The position numbers and the translations under genes are program-made. 64,000 bases of DNA, from contig NZ_OZ034915.1 of the NCBI RefSeq assembly GCF_964030655.1, positions 124,001-188,000 of the forward strand, given 5' to 3'. Shown piece after piece: positions 21,607 to 32,095 of the stretch. The notes beneath the pieces are model-generated. The model saw nothing but the letters and a program-made list of their open reading frames with translations. It was not told where the DNA came from and made no database searches. The stretch comes from Spiroplasma endosymbiont of Poecilobothrus nobilitatus. Lineage in GTDB: Bacteria; Bacillota_I; Bacilli_A; Mycoplasmatales; Mycoplasmataceae. How positions within the stretch are numbered: position 1 is the stretch's first letter; each line of letters begins with the position of its first letter.

Positions 21607-21945
21607 ATGGCAACTTTTAATACTATTTTGAATGAAACTAAGGCATTTTTAGACAAAAAAGGCGACAAATTAAGCAATAAAAGAGCATATTTATACTATT
21701 TAAAACTATCATTTGATAATTGAGAAAATAAAGTGGCTAAAAAAACTGCTGATTTTATTAAGGATACGATAAATGAATTAGAAATAGAACAAGAATTATC
21801 GTTATTAAATGATCGCTATGGCGGGGGTAAAAAGATTTATTTTGATAAATATGTTAATGATATTAACAATAATCAACAGCCAATAATAGTTAATTTACAA
21901 ACAGATATTAGAGATATTAAAAAAGAAAGTGATAATAATGCTTAA
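21607..21945 (+). CDS. Terminase small subunit, prophage B version
   Basis: 112 residues. The start ATG at 21607 follows AAAAAGGAG; an in-frame TGA (Trp) at 21721 splits the gene if the wrong code is used. Helical N-terminus (MATFNTILNETKAFLDKKGD), then a Lys/Glu-rich region. The C-terminal ~27 residues from NNQQPIIVNLQTDIRDIKKE to the end are identical to the prophage A protein, while the rest is unrelated. Its stop overlaps the TerL start. The role of DNA recognition for packaging is assigned by position. Confidence 0.6.
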
Positions 21946-23398
21946 TCATTTTACTTATTTGTTAGAAACTCCTTATTGGTTATTACAAAATAGTAGTATG
22001 GGTAATAAATATCCCTTTGCTAAGAAATATGGTTTAGTTAATGAAATTAATCAAATTGGAACACGATATAGTGGTAAAACTATATCAAATATTAAAATGT
22101 TTGGTGAATTATTAAAAATTAGTTTATTAATTAAACAACCAATTTGTATCATTGCTAGTATGTATTGGAGTAAAGATTTAAAAGATAGTGTATTTCAAAA
22201 TATCTGAAATATGTTAGATGAAAATAATATTCCTTATACTATTAATTTATCAAATTTTACTTTTACTTTATCAAATAGTAGCAAAATATATTGTAAAGGT
22301 TTACATTCACCAAGCCGGAAAGAAAAATTAAAAGCCTTTGCTGATTTGAATAAATATAAATTAGTAATTGTTTGAAGAGAAGAATGTGATCAATTTCAAC
22401 AAAAAGACTTAAGTGATTTAGAATTTGCTATTCGTGGTTATCAAAATAAAATAACAATTAATACATGTAATCCTGAAAGTTTAAAAAGATATATTGTTGG
22501 TTATTGTAATGAATTATTACCTTTTAATGAAGAAATAATGTGTAGTAAATATGAACAAATTAAGTATATTGAAAAATGAAATATGAAGATTATTATTCAT
22601 TATTCTAGTTGAAGACTTAATTATGAATTACCACAAGATAAAGTTAATGAACAGTTAAGATTAGAACAGTTAGATATTGAAAGAGCAAGAGTTTGGAGTT
22701 GAGGTTTACCAGGCAATACTAGCGGGTCAATCTTTGCAAGATATATTGATATTATGCAAGCAACAGATATTATTCAACCAACTAAATTATTAGGTGGTGT
22801 TGATATTGCGAATGCTACTAGTCCTAAGGGACATACAACAGCAGCGAGTTTTTGAATATATAATTCATTTGATAAAAAAGCATATAAAGTAGCAGAGTAT
22901 ACTCATTCAAATGCTACTCAACAATTTAAAACTGAATTAGAACAAGTTAAAGATATTTTAGAGTTTTATAACAATCAATTAAATCAATATTTTAATTTAA
23001 TACAACAAGGTATTAGTATAAATGTTGATGATAGTGCTTATTCAACATTACAAAGTTTAAACCGAGAGAAATATAATTATACTTTTGGTCAATATATGAC
23101 ATTTAAACCAGCACAAAAACAGAAATTTAAAATAAGGCATCGTATTGAAGCCTTTACCATGTTAATAAATACAAATCAATTAAAATGATTATGAGAAAAA
23201 TGTCCTGTAAGTAAAACACAATATGAATTAATTCAATGAGAAGATAAACCAGATGCCAGAGAAGAACGAATGTTAGACTTATATGATGATACATTTGATA
23301 GTGATTTTTATGCTTTACATTTTGAATTAATACCAATGGTTAAACATAATAGTTCAGCAGAATATAAATTATGACAACAAAGGGAGTGAATAAATTAA
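21938..23398 (+). CDS. terL: Terminase large subunit (PBSX/SPP1-type)
   Basis: 486 residues. N-terminal ATPase: Walker A GTRYSGKT at residues ~38-45, and the Walker B-like strand LVIVWREECDQFQQKDL near residues 143-159, the 'EE' arrangement typical of PBSX-family terminases, followed by IRGYQNKITINTCNPES. C-terminal nuclease region begins around GGVDIANATSPKGHTTAASF with a catalytic-type Asp. The enzyme drives DNA into the procapsid through the portal and cuts the concatemer. ATG 21938 is preferred over GTG 21929 because it gives the 8-bp overlap with TerS seen in both prophages. The stop (23396-23398) overlaps the next start. Confidence 0.85.
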
Positions 23399-23676
23399 TG
23401 AAAAAAGATATTTATGTAATACATGATGAGCGTGTAATAAATGCAAAAAGACCTTATATGTCTGTTTGTGGACAAGTTAAAAAAAGACTTTGTCAAGAAT
23501 TAAAAAAAGATAATATCGCAATATGTAAATTAAATTTATATAACGAATATATTAAAAAATATCAAAAAGTTAAAGTATGTGTACAAGTTTTAGCAAATGA
23601 ACCTAGTTTATTAACAGTAAATATTATTAATTATGCACCTATTTTAATATTAAAGGAGCAAAATAACAATGAATAA
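23398..23676 (+). CDS. Conserved 92-aa phage protein (prophage B copy)
   Basis: 92 residues starting MKKDIYVIHDERVINAKRPY. The ATG at 23398 overlaps the TerL stop codon and follows AAGGGAG. The earlier in-frame ATG at 23371 would add nine residues inside TerL and is less likely. The end overlaps the portal start by 8 bp, so translation is probably coupled across TerL, this gene and portal. No domain recognised. Confidence 0.7.
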   Translation: MKKDIYVIHDERVINAKRPYMSVCGQVKKRLCQELKKDNIAICKLNLYNEYIKKYQKVKVCVQVLANEPSLLTVNIINYAPILILKEQNNNE

Positions 23677-25060
23677 TACTTTCCCTAGTTTACCAAACTT
23701 AAATGATATTAATAGTGTTTTAAAATTTTATAATTATGATTGAACAATTAATTTAGCAAATATTATTGCTCGCCATCAAATGCGATTAATAAATGGTAAA
23801 GATATTTTATTTAAGTCTCATCGTAAAGATATTTTAGAAAAATTAAATTGATGATATGAAACTTATAAAATTAAAGAGAAATTAGATAAAAATGAATTAA
23901 CCGCAAGTTTAATGGGTAAAACTATCTTTGGTTTATTAGAAACATCAGATGGCAATATTGATTTATGAATTAACCCATTTAACTTTACATCAAGAGTAAG
24001 TAAAATAAATGAAATTGAACAAGGTGCTGATATTTGATTAAATTATCATCAATCAGATAGTGGTTTTATTTTAAATTTAATTTGTACTAAAGATAAAATA
24101 GTTATTAAAGGTTGACCTAAAAATAATGAAGTAGTTGTTGGGCAAAGTAAGACACAAATTAAAGATAATGTAAAACCTATTTTAGTACAAGAATTTAAAA
24201 ATAAATTAGGTATAGTACCTTTTTGAGAAATGATAAATGAACCTAATCCTTTATTTTTATCAACATCAACTACTTTGAATCCATGACCTACTATGGCAAA
24301 TTGTTATAAACTACAATTTGATTTAGAAGATAGTTTTAATATTAAATCAAAAGAAAGATATGCGAATCGTACGCATTGATATGGGGTACTGAGTGATGAT
24401 TTAATGACCGCTTATAACAAAGGTAATAAAAAAGTACTACAAGATGTATTTGATGATATTTTTGTTCAATCAAGTTCATCTACTGTAGATGGTCAATTAT
24501 CCCAATCTTTACAAGTAGTACAAGGAACACCAACCTTAGAAACATATACCGAAGACCAAAAATCAATTATTGAACAAGTATATTTAGCATGTCATTTTTC
24601 TAGTCCTTTTGGTGATAAATCAGATAATGACCAAAATAAAACACAATCATTATTAACTAAAACCAAAGATTTAGAAAAACAAGCATATTTACAAGCATAT
24701 CGTAAACAATATTATACTAAGATGTTTGATGTGGTTTTAAAATATTATAATTTATGAGATGGTATTGGTGAACGCCCGTATGGTTTTGATTTTATTAGTG
24801 CTAGTTTAGTAGACCAAATGCGACAAAATGAATTAATTACAGCTAGATTAGATAATGGCACAATGGAACCAATAAGAGCAATAACTGAATATGATAATGT
24901 TGATGAATTAGAAGCAACTAAATATTTTGAAAAAGTAGAAGCATGACAAGATAAAATGCAAACTAAAGAAATCGAACATAATAATAAATTACTAGAATAT
25001 GATGAAACTGGTAATAATCAAAATGCCTTACAAGGTATAACAGAAATTAAGGAGAATTAA
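23669..25060 (+). CDS. Portal protein
   Basis: 463 residues, follows terminase and precedes structural genes, which is where portals lie. The length suits the SPP1 gp6 / PBSX type. Visible features: a Trp- and aromatic-rich N-terminal half (GFILNLICTKDKIVIKGWPK), a helical stem region near residues 290-370 with EQVYLACHFSSPFGDKSDN and KAYLQAYRKQYYTKMFDV-like helices, and an acidic C-terminal tail. The portal forms the ring through which DNA enters and to which the tail attaches. No single diagnostic motif was seen, so the call depends on synteny and length. Start ATG 23669 follows AAAGGAG by 7 bp. Confidence 0.65.
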
Positions 25061-25063
25061 AAA

Positions 25064-28000
25064 ATGAGTAGAATTAATCCAGGGGTTATAGAAGAATTAA
25101 GAAGACAAGCCCACGATACTTTAATAGATATCAGAGAAAACATAAAAGATAATAGACATTGAATGGTATTTCCTTTTAATGTTTATAGTTCATATATTCC
25201 TGATACTGAAACAGGCTGAAAACCTAATAATGCTAAACCAAGTGATTATGGTAGTTATTCAAGAATATTTGACAATATGGAAAGTACTATTGCGCAATGA
25301 CAAGGTAGTTTAAAAATAGTTCAAAAATATAAAGGTGAAGATATTAATATCTTAACGATTGATGATTTTAGTAAACAACCAATTAAATCAACTATATGAG
25401 CCAATAATGAAACACCTTTTGCTATAAAATTAAAAGATGAAAATAATAATGTTTATTGAAAATTAATTGATGGTGAAAACATTTATGATGTTAATAAAAT
25501 GTTAGAATATTTAAATCAATATAAATTAAGTTATTTTATTAATAATGATAATAAAGCCGATAATTACTATACAAAAGAAGTTAAAGTTGGTAAATATTGA
25601 GATGCTTATATGATTGATGATAGAAGTTCTATTCAATTTGGTGAAGCTAAATTTGAACAAGTATTTACTCAGCAATCAACCGAAAGACAATATACTTTAT
25701 TAATTTTAGATGAAGATGTTAATAAATTAAATATTAATGATTATTATAATTTTTATACGGCATTTAATGACCGTGGATTAAATATTGGTGGTGGTGATAT
25801 TAATTCTGCACCTCAAGATAGACAATGATTATATCCCTCAAATGTTATTAATTATTATTCACCTTATGATGGTAGTTTTTTATGACAAGAAATTACTTTT
25901 TCAAGTATTAATGACAAAATTAGTAATAGTGGTTTATCAGTAAAACAATTTATACAAACATCAGCCCCGGGTGAAGGTTATTGTTTTCCTAAAATAACTT
26001 ATAATGAAAAATTAAATAAAGGTATTGTTGAATTAGATGAGATTTTATTAAAAGACCCTGGTGTTAGAGCAATGGCAGTTAAATTTTATGGTAATCCGAT
26101 CTTTTTTGATATGCCAGTTATTGGCCGACCAATTATTAAAGGTCAATTTAATAAAAAAGTAATGAATTCACGTGATTTATTAATGTATAACATGTTTCCT
26201 GCTCCACCTGATAAAATTAATACTTATGCTTCACCCGAAGTAAGTTGATATAACATTCAAGGGATTCAACCAACTATGATAACAGGTTATGAAAATTGAA
26301 AAAAAGATATGGAAAGTAGATATGATTTTTGAAAACAAAAAAATAGTGAGGGTATTGTTATAACTGACCCTACTACTACATCAGCAACTAATTCTAGTGT
26401 TGGTAGAAATATTCATACAGAAGATAATAGTTCTAAATTCTATTGGTCTAAAAATTGAACTATTACACCACCTGACAAAGTAAAAGTAAATAGTGGCAAT
26501 GTTAATAACATTATTAGTACCCAAGCCTCATCTTATTTTAGAAGAAAAGATGAATTTGGTAATACAGTTGGCAGCATTCAAATTGAATATAATAAAATGG
26601 GTGCATGTAATGTTTGAGATATTTTAAATATGAATAATTTTATTAATCGCCAAATTACAGTATTACCTTTAAACTATACTCAAAAATTAGTTTTTAATCC
26701 ATTTACTATACCAGGTGGAGTTGGTAAATTCTTAAACTTTATTTCGTTTGGTATTCCATGGGGTTGAGTAATTAATCAAGATGAAAAAACTTGACCTAAT
26801 TTTCAATGACTTAATGGCTTTATGAGTGCTAATATTTATAGTTTTTATAATGATGCATTTTGGTCAGAAAAATCAAAAGGTAAAGGTTATTTACCATTTG
26901 AAATATTTAGAGAACAAGGAAATGATAAAGTTGGTGCTATCTTTGGAGCAAATGCTACTAGTTTAGGTTTTACAACTTTATTAACTGATAAATGCAAAGG
27001 TACTGTTTTAACTAAGAATGGTAAACCAACAAGTGAATTAGTGTATTCAACTTATAATTTAAAACAATTAAATGAAAAAACTAACCGAGTTTATCTAATT
27101 AATGAACAAACAAAAGCAGTAGATGCTCAAACACCAGTTAGTGATAGTGAAAAAGATAATGATTGCGAATTCTTACAAACACCAGATGGAACAAATTGTA
27201 GTTATATAATTGATATGTTTTCAATTCAAGCCTTATATAAAGGTAATTTTGAAATTATCTTTTATGCTGATAATCCATATACTAATAATGAAGAAGATTA
27301 TTTACGCTTATCAGTATGGAGTTTTCGTGGAAAAACAAAAAGTAAATTAAATAATTATTTACGCGATATGACAACTAATTACAAAACTAGTTTCTTATTA
27401 CCACACGACTATGAAATACCAACATTTAATTACCCTGAATATGTCTTACCACCAGTTCCATATAACTATAAACCTTATACAAAAGATATTATGCCTGCTC
27501 GTGTAGTACAAACACTAAAAACTAAAATTACCGCACCAGCACAATGCACTAATAGCGGTTATGTAAATGATAATAATTTTATTAATTTATTTAATAATGA
27601 ATTTAATGAAGGTTATTATGAAACTGAAATTGATTTAAAACAAATTGACCCAACAATTCAAAGTATAGATAAATTTATTAGTTCTTATAAAATAATAGAA
27701 ATAAGTAATCTTAATAATATACAAGTTGAATGTGGACCACCTGATATCGAAAATTTTATTCCTAATAGAAATATTAATTTATCGGGAGGGGTTAATAGTT
27801 GTAATAATGATGGTGGTTCATTAGCAAATATAACTTTATACAAAAGTGGTCGTTCACAAACAGATAAAGTTAATTTTGAAAATACAATAACTTTATATAC
27901 TGATAATATAAAAGTAAATGATATTCAAACATTTGCTACTGCATATACTAATGGATTATCTGAAAAAGGTTATAAAAATACTTATTATATAAATGATAGA

Positions 28001-28312
28001 AAGTATAGTATTAATTTTTTGCTTCAAATAACAAATCTTCCCAATGAAGATTATAATAATTTAATTAGTAATAAAATTAAAGAAACTTATTTACAAACAT
28101 ATTATACTAATGATGTAAAATTAAAAATTAGATTTTCAAAAATATTATTTGTTAACTTATCATGTATTGGAATTGAAAAATTCCCAAATCAAGAATATTT
28201 TAAATATTGAGGTAATGATAAAGATATAAAAATAGATGTTTCTAATCCAAATGTATTAGGTATTAGAAACAAAAGTGATAACCCAGTTAAAATTACATTT
28301 AAACCAAGATAA
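25064..28312 (+). CDS. Large tail / virion structural protein, 1082 aa
   Basis: One uninterrupted frame of 1082 residues once TGA is read as Trp; numerous in-frame TGA codons break it otherwise. No signal peptide. Rich in Asn, Tyr, Phe and Trp with beta-like stretches; residues ~1-40 helical (MSRINPGVIEELRRQAHDTL). A hydrophobic patch near residues 550-570 (FTIPGGVGKFLNFISFGIPW) could be a membrane-interacting loop, as found in podovirus tail-knob proteins that penetrate the host membrane. It starts four bases after portal. No tape-measure gene exists, so this is the best candidate for the tail knob or tail spike. Family not recognised. Confidence 0.55.
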
Positions 28313-28349
28313 AGAAAAAGATATAATAAATAAAAGTTTATAAACCTTT

Positions 28350-28384
28350 TTTATTAATACTTACTAAATGGGGTGCAGTCTTTT
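28350..28384. mobile_element. IS-A end scar
   Basis: TTATTAATACTTACTAAATG followed by GGGTGCAGTC, closely matching an IS-A terminus in reverse complement (GACTGCACCCC...). It lies at the boundary between the tail gene and the cargo cassette, in place of the long hairpin found at the same boundary in prophage A. Confidence 0.5.
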
Positions 28385-28397
28385 AAAATATCTTTTT

Positions 28398-28805
28398 TTA
28401 TTCTCCCTTAACTTTTACATTACCATCATTATCAACAATTAAGTCAGGTAAATTTTGTTCTTCACCATTTCAACGATAAACTTTTATTCATAAATTAGAC
28501 CAGGGCAATTTAATATTAACATCTGGATTATTATTTATTCTTTTTGATAATTTTATATTATTAGAATTATCCTTATATATTATGTAATATCATTTATTAT
28601 CAACCTCATTAAATGGTTTTTCTTGTAGTGCTATTCATTCTAAATTATCTTTGATTTCTTGGTTAGTAGTATTTATTTTATGTTTTTCTTTTAATTCTTT
28701 TAATTGTTCTTTGGTATAGTGTGTTGTTGTATTACAAGCTACTAAACTTGTTGTACTTGTTCCAATTAATGATATTACTCCAATAATACTTAATATTTTT
28801 TTCAT
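28398..28805 (-). CDS. Lipoprotein (prophage B cargo partner)
   Basis: 135 residues with lipoprotein signal MKKILSIIGVISLIGTSTTS and lipobox S-L-V-A-C. The post-Cys region HYTKEQLKELKEKHKINTTN is shared with the prophage A lipoprotein; the C-terminal half is shorter and ends with VYRWNGEEQNLPDL. Runs antisense to the late operon, downstream of the cargo gene. Expected to be anchored on the outer membrane face; lysogenic conversion or superinfection exclusion are possible roles, both inference. Confidence 0.8.
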
Positions 28806-28889
28806 ATTTTTAAATTCCTTTTTATTGTTTGATAATTTAATTAAAAATGGAAATAATAACTTATTTCCAACTTAACATAAAATTAAAAT

Positions 28890-29936
28890 CTATGATTCAA
28901 TATCGGCTATTCAACAACTTGCAGATGTAATTTCTGCAACGCCAGACAACATTGGGCCAATAATAGGAATAAGATCTAAAAAACCAGCAGCCAAATTAGA
29001 ATATGCAGCACATCTCTCTAGAGCTTGAGAACGATTTTCAATTTGATTTAATCTACTAGATAAATCATTAAGTTTATTATTTAATTCATTAAATTTATTT
29101 TCTAAACTGTTAATTCTAATTGTATTTCGAACTATTTGAAGATTTTGATTAAAAGAGTGAATTTGACTTCGAAGTTGAAAATATTTATCTTCTTTTCATG
29201 TTCTTTTTTGCGAAGGTGTAAAATATATTATATCTTGTCTAATTTGTCGATTTAGTTCATTTTTTCATGTATTGAAATTATTTTCTCATTGAGTAAACAA
29301 AGGAAAATTTCTTTTATAGTAAACATCAATTTCTCACATTGTATCATTTATGATTATAAATTTTTCTGTATGTTTTCCATTTGAATTATTTCATACCCAA
29401 TTAGCATCATTATTTTTTTTAAATCTTGTTGTATTTGCTTGCGATGATTCTATTTCAATAGAATATCCATTTTCATAAACAAGTCCATCATAGCTTTCTT
29501 TTAAATTATGAGCACGCAAAACATTATTCATAAAATCAGATGGATTAAAAGTAATTATTCTAATAACATTACCGTTTTCATTTTTAATAGTAATATTTTT
29601 ATATGTTTCAAAGCTATAATCATAGCCATCATGGTGGTTTCTTACATAAAATTTTATTCTTTTGGCTACAGTATCTAATCAAACTACACCTCTTTCTTGC
29701 ATATCTGAACCTAAAAGAGATATTCTTGGATTTAAACTAGCAATATAATTTGTTTCTTGTTCTGCTGTATTTCTTTTATTTCTATTTAAAACCTCTAAAT
29801 TATTTGTTTGTGAATAATTAATGTCATTATTTTTTAATTTATTTTCTAATTTTTGATAAGGACTAGCGGCAATTGTTGTTGGTACAGCAGTTCCACTAAT
29901 TGTTAATACACTTAATAAACTTAGTAATTTTTTCAT
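28890..29936 (-). CDS. Secreted putative effector (prophage B cargo)
   Basis: 348 residues. Signal peptide MKKLLSLLSVLTISGTAVPT (cleavage near A-A-S-P-Y), shared almost exactly with the prophage A cargo. Residues ~80-205 form a beta-rich domain (DTVAKRIKFYVRNHHDGYDY, ITIKNENGNVIRI, YENGYSIEIESSQANTTRF) resembling the mucin/carbohydrate-binding domain found in insect-active secreted proteins. Residues ~265-310 are a coiled coil (LENKFNELNNKLNDLSSRLN). A hydrophobic Gly/Pro-containing segment follows (GFLDLIPIIGPMLSGVAE). Coiled coil plus hydrophobic hairpin is reminiscent of helical pore-forming toxins, but no toxin family is established. The C-terminus has two Cys. Confidence 0.6.
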
Positions 29937-30012
29937 TACTTGTATTTCTCCTTTTCTTAATCTTGAAACTTTTTATCAAGATCTACTTTCAGTATATATA
30001 TATATATGCAAT
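29937..30012 (-). promoter_or_regulatory. Cargo-cassette leader with (TA)7-8 tract
   Basis: Reverse complement matches the prophage A leader: TA run, then AGATCTTGATAAAAAGTTTC, then AAGGAG before the ATG at 29936. The TA run (29993-30007) is shorter than in prophage A. Confidence 0.6.
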
Positions 30013-30241
30013 CAAAATTAACTAATTATTTAAAATTTTATCTTGTTAAATACCTCTTATTACGCGTTTTAAGGTCTAAATTAGCAACAAAATACATTAA
30101 GTTTAGTATTTATTTACATAAAGTATTGTATTGGTAAATTATTAATATATAATTAATGTAAGTTTTAATCTTTTTGTATCAAAAAAAGAGTTTATGCTGA
30201 CTTGTTAATCGGACAAGGATAAAAAAAGAGGAGTTTATAAA
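30013..30241. other. Intergenic region between cargo cassette and scaffold gene
   Basis: AT-rich, no ORF. It separates divergent transcripts and may hold a promoter for the scaffold-capsid genes. A weakly conserved stretch just before the scaffold gene (TTATGCTGACTTGTTAATCG in B) is also seen in prophage A around 4500-4525 in reverse orientation. Confidence 0.4.
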
Positions 30242-30703
30242 ATGACACTTACAAAAGAACAATTAATCGAACAAGGTTTAAGTAAAGAGATTGCAGATAA
30301 TATCTTAAATCAGTTTAATAATGAAGCAAAGCAAATTAGAGAAAGTGTGCAAAAACGCGAAGATGTTATATCAAAAGAAGATTTTATTAAATTATCTAAT
30401 GAATTAGATGAATTAAAAGCATTTAAAGATGTTCCATCTACTAAAATTGAAGATATTAAAATTAATTTAAATAAAGTTAGTGGTAGTTCTTTATCTGAAA
30501 AAATGCAAACTTTAAAAGAATTAAAACCTGATTTGTTTGTTGAAGAACAACCATCAGTTTCACCTGGTAATTTAATTAAAGAAATGATTCAAAAATCTAG
30601 TGAAAATAAAAATGATGAAATTGAAATTATTAAAGAAAAAGGAGCATATACTCCAGAAGAAATTAAAAAATTAACTGATTATACACTTAAAAACCTTAGA
30701 TAA
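30242..30703 (+). CDS. Scaffold-like protein
   Basis: 153 residues, acidic and predicted helical throughout (LTKEQLIEQGLSKEIADNIL; KMQTLKELKPDLFVEEQPSV), with a Pro-containing hinge and a basic C-terminal helix ending KLTDYTLKNLR. It directly precedes the capsid gene (15 bp). Size, composition and position fit a phage scaffolding protein, whose basic C-terminus normally contacts the capsid protein. GAGG ribosome-binding site at 30229-30232. Confidence 0.6.
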   Translation: MTLTKEQLIEQGLSKEIADNILNQFNNEAKQIRESVQKREDVISKEDFIKLSNELDELKAFKDVPSTKIEDIKINLNKVSGSSLSEKMQTLKELKPDLFVEEQPSVSPGNLIKEMIQKSSENKNDEIEIIKEKGAYTPEEIKKLTDYTLKNLR

Positions 30704-30718
30704 TAAGGAGTGAATATT

Positions 30719-32089
30719 ATGGCAACAATTAATTTGCCACAAGCACCTTTTACATTACAAGGTAATACAACAGGTCAAAAAGCCTATGTTGATATGGTTA
30801 ATGCTTTATTGCGTGGACCTTTATATAATGAATATGCAAGTATTATGCAGTATGCTACTGCAACAGCAGAACAAGTTGCTTGATTACCAAATGCAGGACA
30901 AGCATTATATAATTTAACTCATCGTGTGGTATGACAAGATGATTATTCATTACCAAATGGTGGAGCAACTCAAACAATGGGATTAACAAGAATTCCAGTT
31001 CCAATTGATAAAAGATTTAATTTAAAATTAATGAATGAAGCTTTTGACTTAGCATTAATAGAACAAAATATTAAAAATGGTGTTATTGCTGATGCTATTT
31101 CTAGTGTTGTACAGAATAAATTTGTTAATTTAGAATGTGAATTAATTCAGGCTATTTATGATTATTGTTTAGCAGATGGCCAATATGAAGTAATTCCATT
31201 TCGTAGTTATACAGCAGAAAATGCCGATGATGCAAATAAAGCATTCTTTACATTAAATGAAACTTTAATTGAATTAACAAATCAAATTAGTAATTTATAT
31301 TTTGGTTTACCAACCGATAAAATGTTTATGGTTTTAGGACGAAGAGCCTATTTGGGATTAACACCTGCTTATTTAAAAGTAATTGGTTCACAAGCACAAT
31401 TAAAAGCAATGGTTAATGGTGAATTATATGAAAATACTGCAATGGGAATTCCAGTATCTAAAAGTTTTCATTTAGAAAAAAGATATACAAAAGGACAAGT
31501 TAATCGTGATAAAGGTTATAATTTTACTAATGTAAATGGTTTAATTATTAATAAACAAGTATGAGCATATCCAATTAATATGGATACTATTCAACAAGTT
31601 TTAGATAATGATACTGCTAACCCTAAATGAATTGGTAAAGTACAATATGCAACACCAACTATTTTATATCCAAAAACATGTAAGATTATTTTAGAAAAAC
31701 AACCAACACAAGATGAAATTAATACTGCTAAAAGCAACCTTAATAAAACATTTAGAGTACCAGTTGATTATGAAATTCAATTATCAACTCCCAGTAAAAT
31801 TAATATCAGTAAAATTAATAGAATAGATAAACCAACTATTCATGTTGATACTCCAACGCAAACAACAGCCGAGCAATTAAAACCACAATTTAAAAATGTT
31901 GTTTTAAAAGCAGTTAAAGCAATAAATAATTCTTTAACTGAAAATGATTATGATTACTTTATTGAAAGTAAAGGTGAAGACTGACCGATTGATATTACAA
32001 ATGATAAAACAGTTGCAGTTCAAATTGAAGGTAAAAACAACGCTACTGGTCAAACAAATCCTATTGATATTGTAATTAAAAATTCTTAA
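30719..32089 (+). CDS. Major capsid protein
   Basis: 456 residues starting MATINLPQAPFTLQGNTTGQ. Residues 1 to ~335 behave like an HK97-type capsid core: helical segments (LALIEQNIKNGVIADAISSV, NKAFFTLNETLIELTNQIS) and a central strand-rich domain (TDKMFMVLGRRAYLGLTPAY). Residues ~345-456 form a Lys/Thr-rich, strand-rich extension of the Ig-like decoration type (KAINNSLTENDYDYFIESKG). The prophage A gene shares the core but has another extension. The HK97 assignment rests on position and general character, not on a specific motif. GGAG ribosome-binding site 6 bp upstream. Confidence 0.7.
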
Positions 32090-32095
32090 TAAAAA

